Assembly (NCBI GenBank): GCA_014879945.1
Contig: JACSRE010000148.1
Span: 16,728-80,727 of the forward strand
Length of the DNA: 64,000 nucleotides
Origin: Myxococcus sp.
GTDB lineage: Bacteria; Myxococcota; Myxococcia; Myxococcales; Myxococcaceae
Direction of reading: 5' to 3'
Of the stretch, positions 15,608 through 24,904 are shown piece by piece (position 1 is the first letter of the stretch; each line of letters starts with the position of its first letter). A program made the translations under genes and the position numbers. Under the pieces are notes generated by a model. That model ran no database searches. It was given only the letters and a program-made list of their open reading frames with translations, and was not told where the DNA came from.

Positions 15608-16953
15608 AGCCGGCCCAGGTCGCGGCGCGGCTCTCGGCCGAGGTGGCGGGAGACGTGCTGCAGCCTGGCGACGCGGCCTTTCTCGACGCCGCCGCGGTCT
15701 TCAACCGCGAGTTCCAGCACCAGCCGGCGCTCATCGCGCGCTGCACGACGACCCGCGACGTGGTGAGCACGGTGCGGGCCGCCACCGAGGCCGGGCTCCC
15801 GCTGACCGTCCGCAGCGGGGGGCACTCGCACGGGGGCTCGTCGGTCGGCGCTGGCGCGCTCGTCGCCGATCTGCGCGGCCTCGACTCGATCGAGGTCGAC
15901 GAGGCCGCCATGACGGTCACGGTGGGAGGCGGCATCGGCGCGGGCCCCCTGGTCGAACACCTGCATGCTCGCGGGCTGGCGGCGGTGACGGGCTTCGAGC
16001 CGCGGGTGGGCCTGAGCGGCCTGGCGCTGGGCGGCGGCTATGGGCTGCTCTCGCGCATGCACGGGCTGGTCTGCGACGGGCTGCGCGCGGCCGAGGTGGT
16101 GCTCGCCGACGGCTCGGTCGTCACCGCGAGCGCGCACGAGCACCCCGAGCTGCTCTGGGCGCTCCGAGGCGCGGGCGCGAACTTCGGCGCGGTGACCCGC
16201 ATGACGCTCGACGTGCGCCCCCTGCCGCCCATCTACGGAGGCGTGATCTCGTACCACGCCGGCCGCAGCGACGAGCTGTTGCCGCGCTACGCGGAGTTCG
16301 TCTCGGCCGGCGTGCCCGACGCGACGACGGTCTACGTCGGCATCGACACCGTGCCGAACGGGCTCTCGACGTTGTCGCTGCTCGCCTTCCACCTCGGCGA
16401 CCTCGCCGAAGGCGCGCGGGCGATCGCGCCGCTGACCCGGTGGGGCCGCCCGGTGGCCAGCGAGGTCGGCGAGGTCGATCTGCTCGCGCTCCACGCGCCG
16501 GGGCGCGACACCTTCCCCGAGGGCTTCAGGCATGCGTGGCGCAGTCACTTCGTGCCGACCTTCGAGGCCGCGACCGCCGCCGCCCTGGTGCCGGCGATCG
16601 AAGAGGCCCGGGCGTTCAGCAGCTGGACGGTGATCGAACACCTGGGCGGAGCGATCGGCGCCATCGACGGGGCCGCGACGGCCTTTCCGCACCGCCGGGC
16701 CGGGTTCGGGCTGGTCAGCGCCTTGAAATGGGAAGGCGACGCGCCCGCGGGGCCGCTGGCCTGGCAGGAGCGGCTCTGGCGCGAGCTCTCGCCCGGCTCG
16801 CTCGGCTCGTACGTCAACTACGTGTCACCGAAGCACGGGCCCGAGGCCGTCGCCGCGGCCTTTGGGGCCAACCTGCCCCGGCTCGTCGAGCTCAAGCGCC
16901 GCTTCGACCCACACCGGGTCTTCTGCGGCAACGTCACGATCCCGCCGGCGTGA
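15604..16953 (+). CDS. FAD-linked oxidase, berberine-bridge-enzyme type
   Basis: A 449-residue PCMH-type flavoprotein oxidase. Residues about 35-205 form the FAD-binding domain with LTVRSGGHSHGGSSVGAGAL; H74 in the SGGHSHG motif is the position usually linked covalently to FAD. GFEPRVGLSGLALGGGYGLL follows. The C-terminal BBE segment has YVNYVSPKHGPEAVAAAFG and RFDPHRVFCGNVTIPPA. Such enzymes oxidise sugars, alkaloids or secondary metabolites; the substrate cannot be told. No export signal is visible. Its start overlaps prs by 4 bases and its end overlaps the convergent SDR by 20. Confidence 0.85.
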   Translation: MKPAQVAARLSAEVAGDVLQPGDAAFLDAAAVFNREFQHQPALIARCTTTRDVVSTVRAATEAGLPLTVRSGGHSHGGSSVGAGALVADLRGLDSIEVDEAAMTVTVGGGIGAGPLVEHLHARGLAAVTGFEPRVGLSGLALGGGYGLLSRMHGLVCDGLRAAEVVLADGSVVTASAHEHPELLWALRGAGANFGAVTRMTLDVRPLPPIYGGVISYHAGRSDELLPRYAEFVSAGVPDATTVYVGIDTVPNGLSTLSLLAFHLGDLAEGARAIAPLTRWGRPVASEVGEVDLLALHAPGRDTFPEGFRHAWRSHFVPTFEAATAAALVPAIEEARAFSSWTVIEHLGGAIGAIDGAATAFPHRRAGFGLVSALKWEGDAPAGPLAWQERLWRELSPGSLGSYVNYVSPKHGPEAVAAAFGANLPRLVELKRRFDPHRVFCGNVTIPPA

Positions 16954-17797
16954 GGCCCCAGGCCAGGAGCGTCTGGCGGTCGCGCTCCGCGTCGTCCATC
17001 GCGTAGGCGGCCACCAGCTCGGCCTTCGGCGTCTCGCTGTAGCGCGCGCGGGGCCGCTCGGCGGTCAGGGCCTCCACCACCAGGTCGGCGACCGCGCTGG
17101 CCGGGGCCGCGAGGGCGCGCGCCTGGGCGAGCCGCGCCCGCACCTGCGCCCACGGCTCCTTCCAGGCGGCGCGCGACGAGGGCGAGGCGGCGCGCTCGGC
17201 GCGGAGCATCTGCGCCTCGAGGCGTGTCCAGAGCGGCGTCGCCACGGGGCCGGGCTCGATCAGCGAGACGTGGACCCCCGCGCTCGAGAGCTCCATGCGC
17301 AGCCCGTCCGAGAGGCTCTCGAGGGCGAACTTCGACGCCGAGTACGCCGCCGTCCCCGGCGCGGTGAGCTGGCCGGCGCCCGAGCTCACGTTGACGACTC
17401 GGCCGCGGTCGGCGCGCAGCCGCGGGAGCGCCGCGCGGGTGACCCGAAAGACGCCGGTGACGTTCACCTCGAGCAGCCGCGCGAGGTCGGCGGGTTGGGT
17501 CCACTCCAGGGGCGCGGCGAAGGCGAGGCCCGCGGCGTTCACCAGCCCGTGAAGCCGGCGCGCCCGAAGACCGCGCCGCAGCCGCTCGACGAGCCCGAGC
17601 ACGTCGCCTTCCTTCGTCACGTCGAGGCGCACGGGCACCACCCGGCGGCCGTAGGCGGCGAGCAGCGCACCGGCGGCGCGGTCGCGTCGAACTCCAGCGA
17701 ACACCCCGAACCCCCGCTGCACCAGGGCGTCGAGGGAGGCCGCGCCGATGCCCGACGAGGCGCCCGTCACCACCACCCAGTCGCTCGGTGTCTTCAT
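16934..17797 (-). CDS. Short-chain dehydrogenase/reductase (classical SDR)
   Basis: A 287-residue NAD(P)-dependent oxidoreductase. Cofactor motif TGASSGIG is at 11-18, NAAG at 87-90, catalytic Ser139 in VNVSSGAG, and YSASK with Tyr152 and Lys156. The basic residues after the second strand (GVRRDR) suggest NADPH. The C-terminal ~90 residues, which set substrate specificity, are not diagnostic. It converges on and overlaps the flavoprotein oxidase by 20 bases. Start ATG 17797. Confidence 0.88.
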   Translation of the reverse strand: MKTPSDWVVVTGASSGIGAASLDALVQRGFGVFAGVRRDRAAGALLAAYGRRVVPVRLDVTKEGDVLGLVERLRRGLRARRLHGLVNAAGLAFAAPLEWTQPADLARLLEVNVTGVFRVTRAALPRLRADRGRVVNVSSGAGQLTAPGTAAYSASKFALESLSDGLRMELSSAGVHVSLIEPGPVATPLWTRLEAQMLRAERAASPSSRAAWKEPWAQVRARLAQARALAAPASAVADLVVEALTAERPRARYSETPKAELVAAYAMDDAERDRQTLLAWGLTPAGS

Positions 17798-17854
17798 GGC
17801 GCGGGAGTGTGGCGCGCCCTCTCATCGCTGCCCAGTCTGGTGTACGAGCTCCCC

Positions 17855-19372
17855 ATGCGCCTTCGAGTGCTCGTGCTCACGGTCTCGTGCCTGGCCTGCA
17901 GCCCCGCGGTGAAGCCCTTCCCCGACGGCTTCCTCTTCGGCGCGTCGATCGCGGGCTTCCAGGTGGACATGGGCTGTCCGACGCTCCCGGCGGCGCAGTG
18001 TGAAGACCGCCGCAGCGACTGGTACCAGCTCCTCACCAACCGCGCGCAGGTCAGCCCCGCGGTCGCCGCGCACTTCACCTGGGACCCGCCGTCGTCGGCG
18101 CCGGGGCACTGGGAGCTGTACGAGCAGGACTTCGCCCGCGCCAAAGACGAGCTCGGGCTTGGCGCGCTGCGGCTGTCGATCGAGTGGAGCCGCGTCTTCC
18201 CCAACGCGACCGACGGCCTCGAGGGCGCGGCGCTGGAGGCGGCCGCCAGCCGCGAGGCGCTCGATCGGTACCACGCGATGTTCGCCTCGCTGAGGGCCAG
18301 GGGCCTGACGCCGATGGTGACGCTCAACCACTACACGCTCCCGGTGTGGATCCACGACGGCCTGGCCTGCCACCAGGACCTGGCGACGTGCACCAACCGC
18401 GGCTGGCTCGACCCGGCGCGCCTCCACCGCGAGATCGCGAAGTACGCCGGCTTCGTCGCGAAGGAGTTCGGCGCCGAGGTCGATCTCTGGGCGACGCTCA
18501 ACGAGCCCTTCGCCGTGGTGATCCCCGGGTACCTCCAGCCGGGGAAGGACCGCGTGAACCCGCCCGCGGTGTCGCTGCGCTTCGACGAGGCGCGCCAGGT
18601 GGCCATCGCCATGATCGAGGGCCACGCGCGCATGTACGACGCCGTGCGGGCCAACGATCTCGTCGACGCCGACGGCAACGGCAAGCCGGCCGAGATCGGC
18701 ATCGTGTACCCCATCGCGCCTGCGCTGCCGAAGAACCCCGAGCGCGCCATCGACCGGCGCGGCGCCGAGAACGTCTTCTACCTGAACAACCAGCTTTTCC
18801 TCGACGGCGTCATCAACGGAACGATGGACGCGAACATCGACGGCAAGCCCGACGGCCCGCCGCGCGACGACCTGGTCGGCCGCTGCGACTGGCTGGGCAT
18901 CAACTACTACTCTCGGGTGAAGGTGGTGGGCACCGAGACGCCCAGCTTCCCGCAGTTCTCGGCGCTCTCGACCTTCGACCCCTTCTCGCTCGAGCTCTGG
19001 GATGACACGCCGCAGGGCCTCTTCGACGCCATCTCGTGGGCGAAGGGCCGCTACGCCAGGCCGATGTACATCAGCGAGACGGGCGTCGACGCGGCCCCCG
19101 ACGCCGAGCGCACCGCGAGCTGGTTGGTGCGGTACCTGACGGTGACGCAGAGGGCGATTCACGCGGGCGCCGACGTGCGCGGGTTCTTCTTCTGGTCGCT
19201 GCTCGACAACTACGAGTGGAACCACGGCATGGCGATGAAGTTCGGGCTCTACGCCGTCGGCGCCGACGCGCAGAAGACGCGCACGCCCCGCTCGGCCGTG
19301 GGCGCCTACCGGCAGATCACCCGCGCGAAGGACGTGCCGCTCGAGCTGAAGCAGCGGTACCCGGTCGAGTGA
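17855..19372 (+). CDS. Glycoside hydrolase family 1 protein, exported
   Basis: A beta-glucosidase-type enzyme of 505 residues. MRLRVLVLTVSCLACS looks like a short signal peptide with cysteines at 12 and 15; lipidation is possible but the lipobox is imperfect. FPDGFLFGASIAGFQV opens the family-1 barrel. The acid/base Glu217 lies in ATLNEPF, LGINYYSR is conserved, and the nucleophile Glu408 lies in YISETG. A segment with VDADGNGKPAEIG (and later ANIDGKPDGP) resembles calcium-binding loops and is unusual for the family. The exact sugar specificity cannot be read. It stands alone, downstream of the divergent SDR. Confidence 0.88.
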   Translation: MRLRVLVLTVSCLACSPAVKPFPDGFLFGASIAGFQVDMGCPTLPAAQCEDRRSDWYQLLTNRAQVSPAVAAHFTWDPPSSAPGHWELYEQDFARAKDELGLGALRLSIEWSRVFPNATDGLEGAALEAAASREALDRYHAMFASLRARGLTPMVTLNHYTLPVWIHDGLACHQDLATCTNRGWLDPARLHREIAKYAGFVAKEFGAEVDLWATLNEPFAVVIPGYLQPGKDRVNPPAVSLRFDEARQVAIAMIEGHARMYDAVRANDLVDADGNGKPAEIGIVYPIAPALPKNPERAIDRRGAENVFYLNNQLFLDGVINGTMDANIDGKPDGPPRDDLVGRCDWLGINYYSRVKVVGTETPSFPQFSALSTFDPFSLELWDDTPQGLFDAISWAKGRYARPMYISETGVDAAPDAERTASWLVRYLTVTQRAIHAGADVRGFFFWSLLDNYEWNHGMAMKFGLYAVGADAQKTRTPRSAVGAYRQITRAKDVPLELKQRYPVE

Positions 19373-19579
19373 GGGTAGCGCGGGCAGGCCGGCCCCCGCC
19401 GGGCCCCCCCCGCTGCTCCCTTGAGCGAGGCACCTGGCGGCCGATGGGCAGCCCGGGTCCACCAGGCTGCAGGCGCCCTGCGACAGGCTCCGGCAGTGCT
19501 CATCAGGTCGTGCAACAGACGCTCGCGGCCCGAGGGACAGGTGGGCGACTCCGTTCGGCCGGTGCGCTACGGAGCCTCC

Positions 19580-20533
19580 ATGCGCCGAATCGCCGCCGTG
19601 ACCCTGACGTTCGCCGTCGCAGCCTGCCGCTCGGCGTCGGGGGTCGACGCGGGCCCGCAGGTGGCGGCCCCGCTGCCGGCCGCGCTCGCTGAGATCGACG
19701 CCGCCCTCGCCAAGCGCCAACAGGGCGACTCCGCCACGGCGACCACCATGCTGCTCGACGCGGCGGCGCACGCGAAGGACGCGAACGACCTCCCCGGTCA
19801 GGCCTGGGCCCTGCACCGTGCAGGAGACACGCTCCTGGATCAAGACCGCTGCGGCCCCTCTCGCGCGCGCTACCTCGAGGCGCTCGAGCTGCACCAGCAG
19901 CTCCACGATCGCGCGAAGGTGGGCCTCGCCGCCAACGATCTCGGGCTGTGGGCCAGGCGCTGCGAGTTCGACGAGGCGCTGGGCTGGTTCTCGCTGGCGA
20001 CGCTCTCGAGGCGCGACGACCCGAAGGGCCTGGCCACCAGCGCCAACAACCTGGGCCAGACCTTCTGGAACCTCAATCGCCCTGACGAGGCGCAGGTCGC
20101 CTGGGATGAGGCCCTCGGAGCCGCCGAGCGGGCGAAGGAGCCGGTGCTCGAGCGCAAGGTGCTCGCCAACCTCGCCCTCCTCTGGGTGCTGCGCGCCGAG
20201 GGCCGATACGACACCGACCCGCTCGAGCAAGAGCGCTCGATCGAGGCGCTGCTGGCGCGGGCCGAGGCCTCGCTCGCAGGCGACGCGGGCCCCGACGCCA
20301 TGACGGCCGATGACGTCATCGCCGAGCTCGAGCGCCGCAGGACCCGCTTCGAGGAGCGCGATCCCGCCATGCAGCCCATCGCCGAGGGCTCCCCTGCCCT
20401 GGCCCGGGCCCGCGACTACTTCCGCCGGTCGATCGAGGCCGCCAGGCGCGCTGGCGAAGACCCCCTCGTGGTGTGCAACGCCTTCGGCGTCTACGACGAT
20501 CGCTGCGAGCTCCTCAGCCCGAAGAGGCCGTAG
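19580..20533 (+). CDS. TPR-like lipoprotein
   Basis: A 317-residue predicted lipoprotein: MRRIAAVTLTFAVAAC has a good lipobox with Cys16. Residues about 35-235 are a helical repeat array reading like tetratricopeptides (YLEALELHQQLHDRAKVG, then NDLGLWARRCEFDEALGWF, then NNLGQTFWNLNRPDEAQVAW). A charged region with EELERRRTRFEERDP-like sequence and another helix pair follow. The family is not recognised further; it is probably a scaffold in the envelope. It ends nine bases from the convergent trmD stop. The gap 19373-19579 shows no gene. Confidence 0.75.
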   Translation: MRRIAAVTLTFAVAACRSASGVDAGPQVAAPLPAALAEIDAALAKRQQGDSATATTMLLDAAAHAKDANDLPGQAWALHRAGDTLLDQDRCGPSRARYLEALELHQQLHDRAKVGLAANDLGLWARRCEFDEALGWFSLATLSRRDDPKGLATSANNLGQTFWNLNRPDEAQVAWDEALGAAERAKEPVLERKVLANLALLWVLRAEGRYDTDPLEQERSIEALLARAEASLAGDAGPDAMTADDVIAELERRRTRFEERDPAMQPIAEGSPALARARDYFRRSIEAARRAGEDPLVVCNAFGVYDDRCELLSPKRP

Positions 20534-20542
20534 CGCGAACCG

Positions 20543-21271
20543 TCAGAGCCGCTCGAGCGGGGTCTCGAGCAGCTTCCGATCGGCCTTGCTGAGCTCGAGC
20601 TTCGCGAAGAGATCGGGCCTGCGCGCCTTCGTCAGGTGCAGCGCGTGCCACCGCCGCCAGCGCTCGATGCGCGCGTGATCGCCGCCTTGCAGCACCTCGG
20701 GCACCACCATGCCGCGGAACTCGACGGGCCGGGTGTAGTGCGGGTGCTCGAGCAGGTTGGCCTCGAAGCTCTCGGTGGTCGCCGACGTCGCGTTGCCCAG
20801 CACGCCTGGCACCAGCCGCGCCACCGCGTCGATCACGCACAGCGCCGCCAGCTCGCCGCCGGTGAGCACGAAGTCGCCCAGCGACAGCTCCTCGTCCACC
20901 CACGCCAGGGCGCGCTCGTCGACCCCCTCGTAGCGGCCGCACACCAGCACCGCCGAGCCCTGGGCCGCCAGCGCGCGCGCCTTCTGTTGATCGAAGGTCG
21001 CCCCGCGGGGGCTCATCAGAATGACCCTCGCCCCGGGCAGCCGCGCCTTCGCCGCCTCGATCGCCCCCACCAGCGACTCGACCTTCATCACCATGCCCGC
21101 GCCGCCGCCGTAGGGCGTGTCATCGGTGTTGCGGTGCTTGTTGTGCGCGAAGTCGCGCACGTCGGTGACGGTGAGCTCGAGCAGCCCCTTGTCGCGCGCC
21201 TTGCCGAGGATCGACTCCGACGTGTAGCCGCCGATCATCGTCGGAAACAGCGTGAGGACCTCGAAGCGCAT
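20543..21271 (-). CDS. trmD: tRNA (guanine-37-N1)-methyltransferase
   Basis: TrmD methylates G37 of tRNAs with a G36, preventing +1 frameshifts. The 242-residue SPOUT enzyme shows [54 protein letters not shown] and the knot segment [18 protein letters not shown] 21271 begins 2 bases after the rimM stop. It is the last gene of the rpsP operon here; rplS, which usually follows, is replaced by a convergent lipoprotein gene. Confidence 0.97.
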   Translation of the reverse strand: MRFEVLTLFPTMIGGYTSESILGKARDKGLLELTVTDVRDFAHNKHRNTDDTPYGGGAGMVMKVESLVGAIEAAKARLPGARVILMSPRGATFDQQKARALAAQGSAVLVCGRYEGVDERALAWVDEELSLGDFVLTGGELAALCVIDAVARLVPGVLGNATSATTESFEANLLEHPHYTRPVEFRGMVVPEVLQGGDHARIERWRRWHALHLTKARRPDLFAKLELSKADRKLLETPLERL

Positions 21272-21273
21272 GG

Positions 21274-21804
21274 TCACTTCGTGTCGTCGAACACCAGCGG
21301 CTTCAACACGATGGTGCGCGCCGCGAGGTCGACCTTCACCACGAAGTCCTCCGCGAACGGGATCATCTCTTCGCGGCCCTCGTGGGTAAGCACCAGGTTC
21401 GGCACCGGCCCTGAGCTCCACACCTCGGACACCACGCCGAGCGGGCGCCCGTCTTCGGTGCTGGCGACCAGCCCCACCAGATCGCCCTGGAAGAACTCAC
21501 CCGCTTCCGGAGCGTCGACCTCGTCTCGGTGCACGAACACCGTCGACCCCACGAGCGCGTCGGCCGCCTCGCGGCGCGACAGCCCGTCGAGCTCGATCAG
21601 CACGTCACCGCCGGGGCCGTCTCGCACCGTCGATAGCTCGAACTGGCTCGCCACGCCGTCCTTCGAGGTCAGCTGAATCCGGTCGACGGTCCCCAGCGCA
21701 GACGACGCGGGGTCGAACGTCTTGATCACCAGCGCGCCCTTGAGGCCATGCGCGCGAGAGACGTAGCCCACCTTCAGCCACTCGTTGACCGAGGGCGAGC
21801 TCAC
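21274..21804 (-). CDS. rimM: Ribosome maturation factor RimM
   Basis: RimM binds S19 and helps assemble the 30S head. The 176-residue protein has the N-terminal beta barrel ([19 protein letters not shown]) and a C-terminal PRC-barrel ([24 protein letters not shown] ... [14 protein letters not shown]). It starts at GTG 21804, overlapping the khpA stop by four bases (GTGA), so the genes are translationally coupled. Confidence 0.95.
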   Translation of the reverse strand: MSSPSVNEWLKVGYVSRAHGLKGALVIKTFDPASSALGTVDRIQLTSKDGVASQFELSTVRDGPGGDVLIELDGLSRREAADALVGSTVFVHRDEVDAPEAGEFFQGDLVGLVASTEDGRPLGVVSEVWSSGPVPNLVLTHEGREEMIPFAEDFVVKVDLAARTIVLKPLVFDDTK

Positions 21805-22082
21805 GGCTGGGGTGCGGCGAGGTTTCCGTTGGCGTGCTGCCCGGCGCGGCGGTCGTCGACCAGCTCGAGCCTCACCTTCTCACCCTTCTTCTGCGCGGCG
21901 TGGGTGACGACGGTTCTCAGCGCGTTGATGGTACGGCCGTCGCGGCCGATCACCTTGCCGACGTCGTCTGGCGCCACCTTGAGCTCGTAGAGCGAGTGAT
22001 CGGCCGCCGGGGTCACCGTCAGCTCGACCACCTCAGGCTTGTCGACGAGCGCCTTCGCGAGAAAGACGATCAGGTCTTTCAC
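21801..22082 (-). CDS. khpA: KH-domain RNA-binding protein KhpA (YlqC)
   Basis: A small single-KH protein of 93 residues that, in other bacteria, pairs with KhpB/Jag and binds many RNAs. The KH core contains ALVDKPEVVELTV and the GXXG loop in KVIGRDGRTINALRTVV. The C-terminal ~20 residues are Asn/Ala/Gln-rich and non-conserved. The start is GTG 22082, 8 bases after rpsP. Position between rpsP and rimM is the standard one. Confidence 0.92.
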   Translation of the reverse strand: MKDLIVFLAKALVDKPEVVELTVTPAADHSLYELKVAPDDVGKVIGRDGRTINALRTVVTHAAQKKGEKVRLELVDDRRAGQHANGNLAAPQP

Positions 22083-22090
22083 GGCGAGGC

Positions 22091-22345
22091 TCAGGCCTTG
22101 GCGACAGGCTTCTTGGCCTTCTTGTACAGGTTGCCCACCGTCTCAGAGGGCTGCGCGCCCATCTTGGTCCAGTGCGCCCAGCGGTCCTCGTTCACCGCGA
22201 AGCGGGCGGGGCTCTCGTTGGGGTCGTACATGCCGATGTTCTCGATGAACCGGCCATCGCGGGGCATGCGCGAATCAGCAGCAACCACGTGGTAATAGGG
22301 GCGCTTCTTGGCGCCAGCGCGGGCGAGACGGAGGACGACGCTCAT
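22091..22345 (-). CDS. rpsP: 30S ribosomal protein S16 (bS16)
   Basis: bS16 is required for 30S assembly. The 84-residue product begins MSVVLRLARAGAKKRPYYHV, typical of the family, followed by DSRMPRDGRFIENIGMYDP. ATG 22345 is preceded by GGAG. It heads rpsP-khpA-rimM-trmD, with its own promoter candidate about 40-65 bases upstream. Confidence 0.98.
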   Translation of the reverse strand: MSVVLRLARAGAKKRPYYHVVAADSRMPRDGRFIENIGMYDPNESPARFAVNEDRWAHWTKMGAQPSETVGNLYKKAKKPVAKA

Positions 22346-22381
22346 CTGACAAACTCCTGAAAAGACGTTGGGGATGCTTGC

Positions 22382-22409
22382 CCTACACGGTTTGGGCCCA
22401 ATGAGTCAA
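22382..22409 (-). promoter_or_regulatory. Probable promoter of the rpsP operon
   Basis: On the minus strand TTGACT (22409-22404) is followed after 16 bases by TGTAGG (22387-22382), with transcription expected near 22375 and a leader of about 30 bases. The -35 equals that proposed for infC; the -10 is weak. Called by consensus only. Confidence 0.45.
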
Positions 22410-22443
22410 GCAGAGGCCCTCGCGGTTTCCGTAGACTGCCTGG

Positions 22444-24864
22444 GTGATTGCGCTCCTCTTGACGTCGGCGCTGGCCGGCGTGCCCTTCGACCTCCCCACG
22501 ACGAGGGCCGAGGCGGTGATGCCCGGCGATGCGCCTGCCGTCGCCAACACGAACGCTCACGTCGTCGTCGTCTGGAGAGACCGCAGGAAAGACGCCCTGC
22601 GCGGCACCGTCGAGCGCGCGGTCGTCGACCAGCCTGAGCTGTGGTGGAACCGGGTGCTGCCCAGCGGGCTCCCGCAGGCTCGAGCCGGGTGGCCAGGCTG
22701 TGTCACCGAGGCGGGGTTCTCGTTGGCTGTCACCGCCACTCCTTCGACGGGGAGGGCGTACGCCGGGTGGATCGAGGGCGGCGCCGGGAACGCTCGCATC
22801 AACCTCGCGCTCCTGGACACCGACGGCGGCGCTTCGTGCGTGGGCGCCAGGTTCCCGACCAGCTCCAACGACGCGAGCGAGTTGACCCTGGGGTGGCTGG
22901 GGAGCTCGGTGCTGACGGCGTGGCGATCCTCTTTCAGCGCCCGCTACGGGTGGTGTAGCTCGGCCGGGGTCTGCGCGGCGAACGCCGACACGCTGCCGGG
23001 CTCGGCCGGTGAGGGCTCATTTGGCGCGGGGGTTGGCGCGAGCGCCGCGACCCTGGTCGCGGTCAGCGGGGGAACGAGGACGACCTCTTTCCTGGTAGAG
23101 AACGCCGCGTCGGGCTCCCTGATGCTCACCCCCGACACGAGCACCTCGGTGGTCGTCGACAGCTTCGCTCAGGCGATCGCCCTCAAGACCCCGGCGGGGG
23201 CATGGGAGCTCGAGGGCCCTTTCGGCACGCTCCCCGCGATGACCGCCCGGCCGCTCGCGCTCGTCTCGACCCAGGGCGGCACCACCCTCGTCGTCGTCGA
23301 GAGCGCCACGGCCGCCGGCCTGGCCGTCTTCCCCGACGGGGGGCGAGTGACGAGCGCGATCTTCGGGGCCGCCGCTGACGTCGCGTTGACCCGGGAGGGA
23401 CCGGCCGCGCGGCTGGCCCTCGTCGACAACGGCGCCGTGTGGACTCGCTTCGTCGAACCGAATGCGAACGCGCTCAACGTGGGCCCGGCGCACGCCGTCG
23501 CGATCGCGCCTCCACTCCAGCGCAACCCCTCGCTCGGCTGGGTGCGCGACCGCTGGGTGGTGATCTCCGAAGAGCTGGGCGACGCAGGGTGGACCGCGCG
23601 GCTGACGCCGTTCTTCGCCGACGCGGGGCTGTTGCAGCCGCAGACAGAGCTGTTCGCCCCGACCCTCGCCACGGGCGCCGGAGCGCCGGTGCTCGTCACG
23701 GGGACCGACGGCGGCGCCTTCGTTCGCCTCAAGACCCGCAACGACACCACCACACACACGCTCCTGGTCGACGGCGGCGCCTACGCCCTCGGCGCTACCC
23801 TGTTCGCGAGTCCGCCGGTCGACTACGGCACGGTGACGCACGCGAACGTGGTGCATTGGAGCCCGAACTCGATGCACACCTCCATGGGCGCGAGCTCGTT
23901 CGCCCTGGGGCAGCTCGCCGCCGCTTCGGCGGTGGTCTCGGACGGCGTGTGGATTCCCTTCCGCAGCGCGATGGGCGAGGTCGGCCTCGCGTTCCTCGGC
24001 GACCAATCGACGACCGCGACGGTGCGCCCCCTGACGCTGGGGCCGGCCGAGCCGTCAGCCCCCATCTCGATCGCGTCGACCTTCGACGGGCGAGGCTGGG
24101 TGCTCCTGGTCTCGTGGCTCACCGACACCAAGCTCGAGCTGCAGACGATGGCGGCCGACGGCGGGCTGCTGACGCGGAGCTTCCAGATGGTCAGCGGCGG
24201 CCCCAACCGGGGCCTGGCGAGCACCGGGTGGAGTGGCGACTTCGCGGTGGTGACCACCATCGGCGGCGACGTGACCGTGTGGCGCGTTGGCGCGAGCGCA
24301 GACGTGCAGGGCGCGCTGCTGGCGGTGAACCCGTCTGGAGATCAGGCCGGCGACCCCGCCATCGCCTCCGCCCCGTCGGGACAGCTCGCCGTCGCGTGGC
24401 CGGCCTACGATCCGGTGGTCCGCTCCGTCGTGACCCGGGTGACCTTGATCGATCGACGGGCCCCCGACGCGGGGCCGTCAGTCGACGCCGGAGTCACCGA
24501 CGGTGGCGCCAGCCGAGACGCGGGCTCTTCGACGGACGGGGGGCCAGCGATGGACGGCGGGCACGACCCCGACGCGGGCTCGGTGCCGGACGCAGGCGCA
24601 GCGCCTGACGCGGGAGACGCCGACGCCGGTGCGGCCAACGACGCGGGCCGGCCCAACGACGCAGGAGCGGATGTCGACGCCGGCCTGCCGGCAGACGCGG
24701 GCAGCGGCGACGCCGGTGCGCCGTCCGACGGGGGCTCCGAGGGGCCAGGATCGCTGGTGTTCGTCCCCGTCTGCGGTTGCGCCGGAGCCCCCTCGGCCAC
24801 GTCTTTGATCGGCGTCGCGCTGCTCCTCGTCGTCGCGAGCCGACGGCGCTTGAAGAAGCCGTGA
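22444..24864 (+). CDS. Large secreted protein with DAG-rich linker and MYXO-CTERM-like anchor
   Basis: An 806-residue exported protein. It starts at GTG 22444 with a short signal peptide (MIALLLTSALAG). Residues about 20-670 are beta-rich with recurring VVWRDRR/VVITxEL-type strands and may form a propeller, but no family is recognised. Residues about 675-770 are a low-complexity linker built on repeated (P/N/S)DAG. It ends with a cysteine pair (VCGCAGAP), a hydrophobic span (TSLIGVALLLVVAS) and RRRLKKP. This tripartite tail matches the MYXO-CTERM sorting signal in outline, so surface anchoring or processing by a myxosortase is likely. It may be co-transcribed with the lipoprotein gene 40 bases downstream. 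Confidence 0.7.
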   Translation: MIALLLTSALAGVPFDLPTTRAEAVMPGDAPAVANTNAHVVVVWRDRRKDALRGTVERAVVDQPELWWNRVLPSGLPQARAGWPGCVTEAGFSLAVTATPSTGRAYAGWIEGGAGNARINLALLDTDGGASCVGARFPTSSNDASELTLGWLGSSVLTAWRSSFSARYGWCSSAGVCAANADTLPGSAGEGSFGAGVGASAATLVAVSGGTRTTSFLVENAASGSLMLTPDTSTSVVVDSFAQAIALKTPAGAWELEGPFGTLPAMTARPLALVSTQGGTTLVVVESATAAGLAVFPDGGRVTSAIFGAAADVALTREGPAARLALVDNGAVWTRFVEPNANALNVGPAHAVAIAPPLQRNPSLGWVRDRWVVISEELGDAGWTARLTPFFADAGLLQPQTELFAPTLATGAGAPVLVTGTDGGAFVRLKTRNDTTTHTLLVDGGAYALGATLFASPPVDYGTVTHANVVHWSPNSMHTSMGASSFALGQLAAASAVVSDGVWIPFRSAMGEVGLAFLGDQSTTATVRPLTLGPAEPSAPISIASTFDGRGWVLLVSWLTDTKLELQTMAADGGLLTRSFQMVSGGPNRGLASTGWSGDFAVVTTIGGDVTVWRVGASADVQGALLAVNPSGDQAGDPAIASAPSGQLAVAWPAYDPVVRSVVTRVTLIDRRAPDAGPSVDAGVTDGGASRDAGSSTDGGPAMDGGHDPDAGSVPDAGAAPDAGDADAGAANDAGRPNDAGADVDAGLPADAGSGDAGAPSDGGSEGPGSLVFVPVCGCAGAPSATSLIGVALLLVVASRRRLKKP

Positions 24865-24904
24865 GTCGCTTCCACCGCCGAGGCGTTCCTCCTATGGAGT
24901 CGGG

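Noticed and set aside
17822..20230. 802-residue minus-strand open frame opposite the GH1 and TPR-like genes
   Set aside because: Both plus-strand genes show signal peptides and motifs; the antisense frame shows none.
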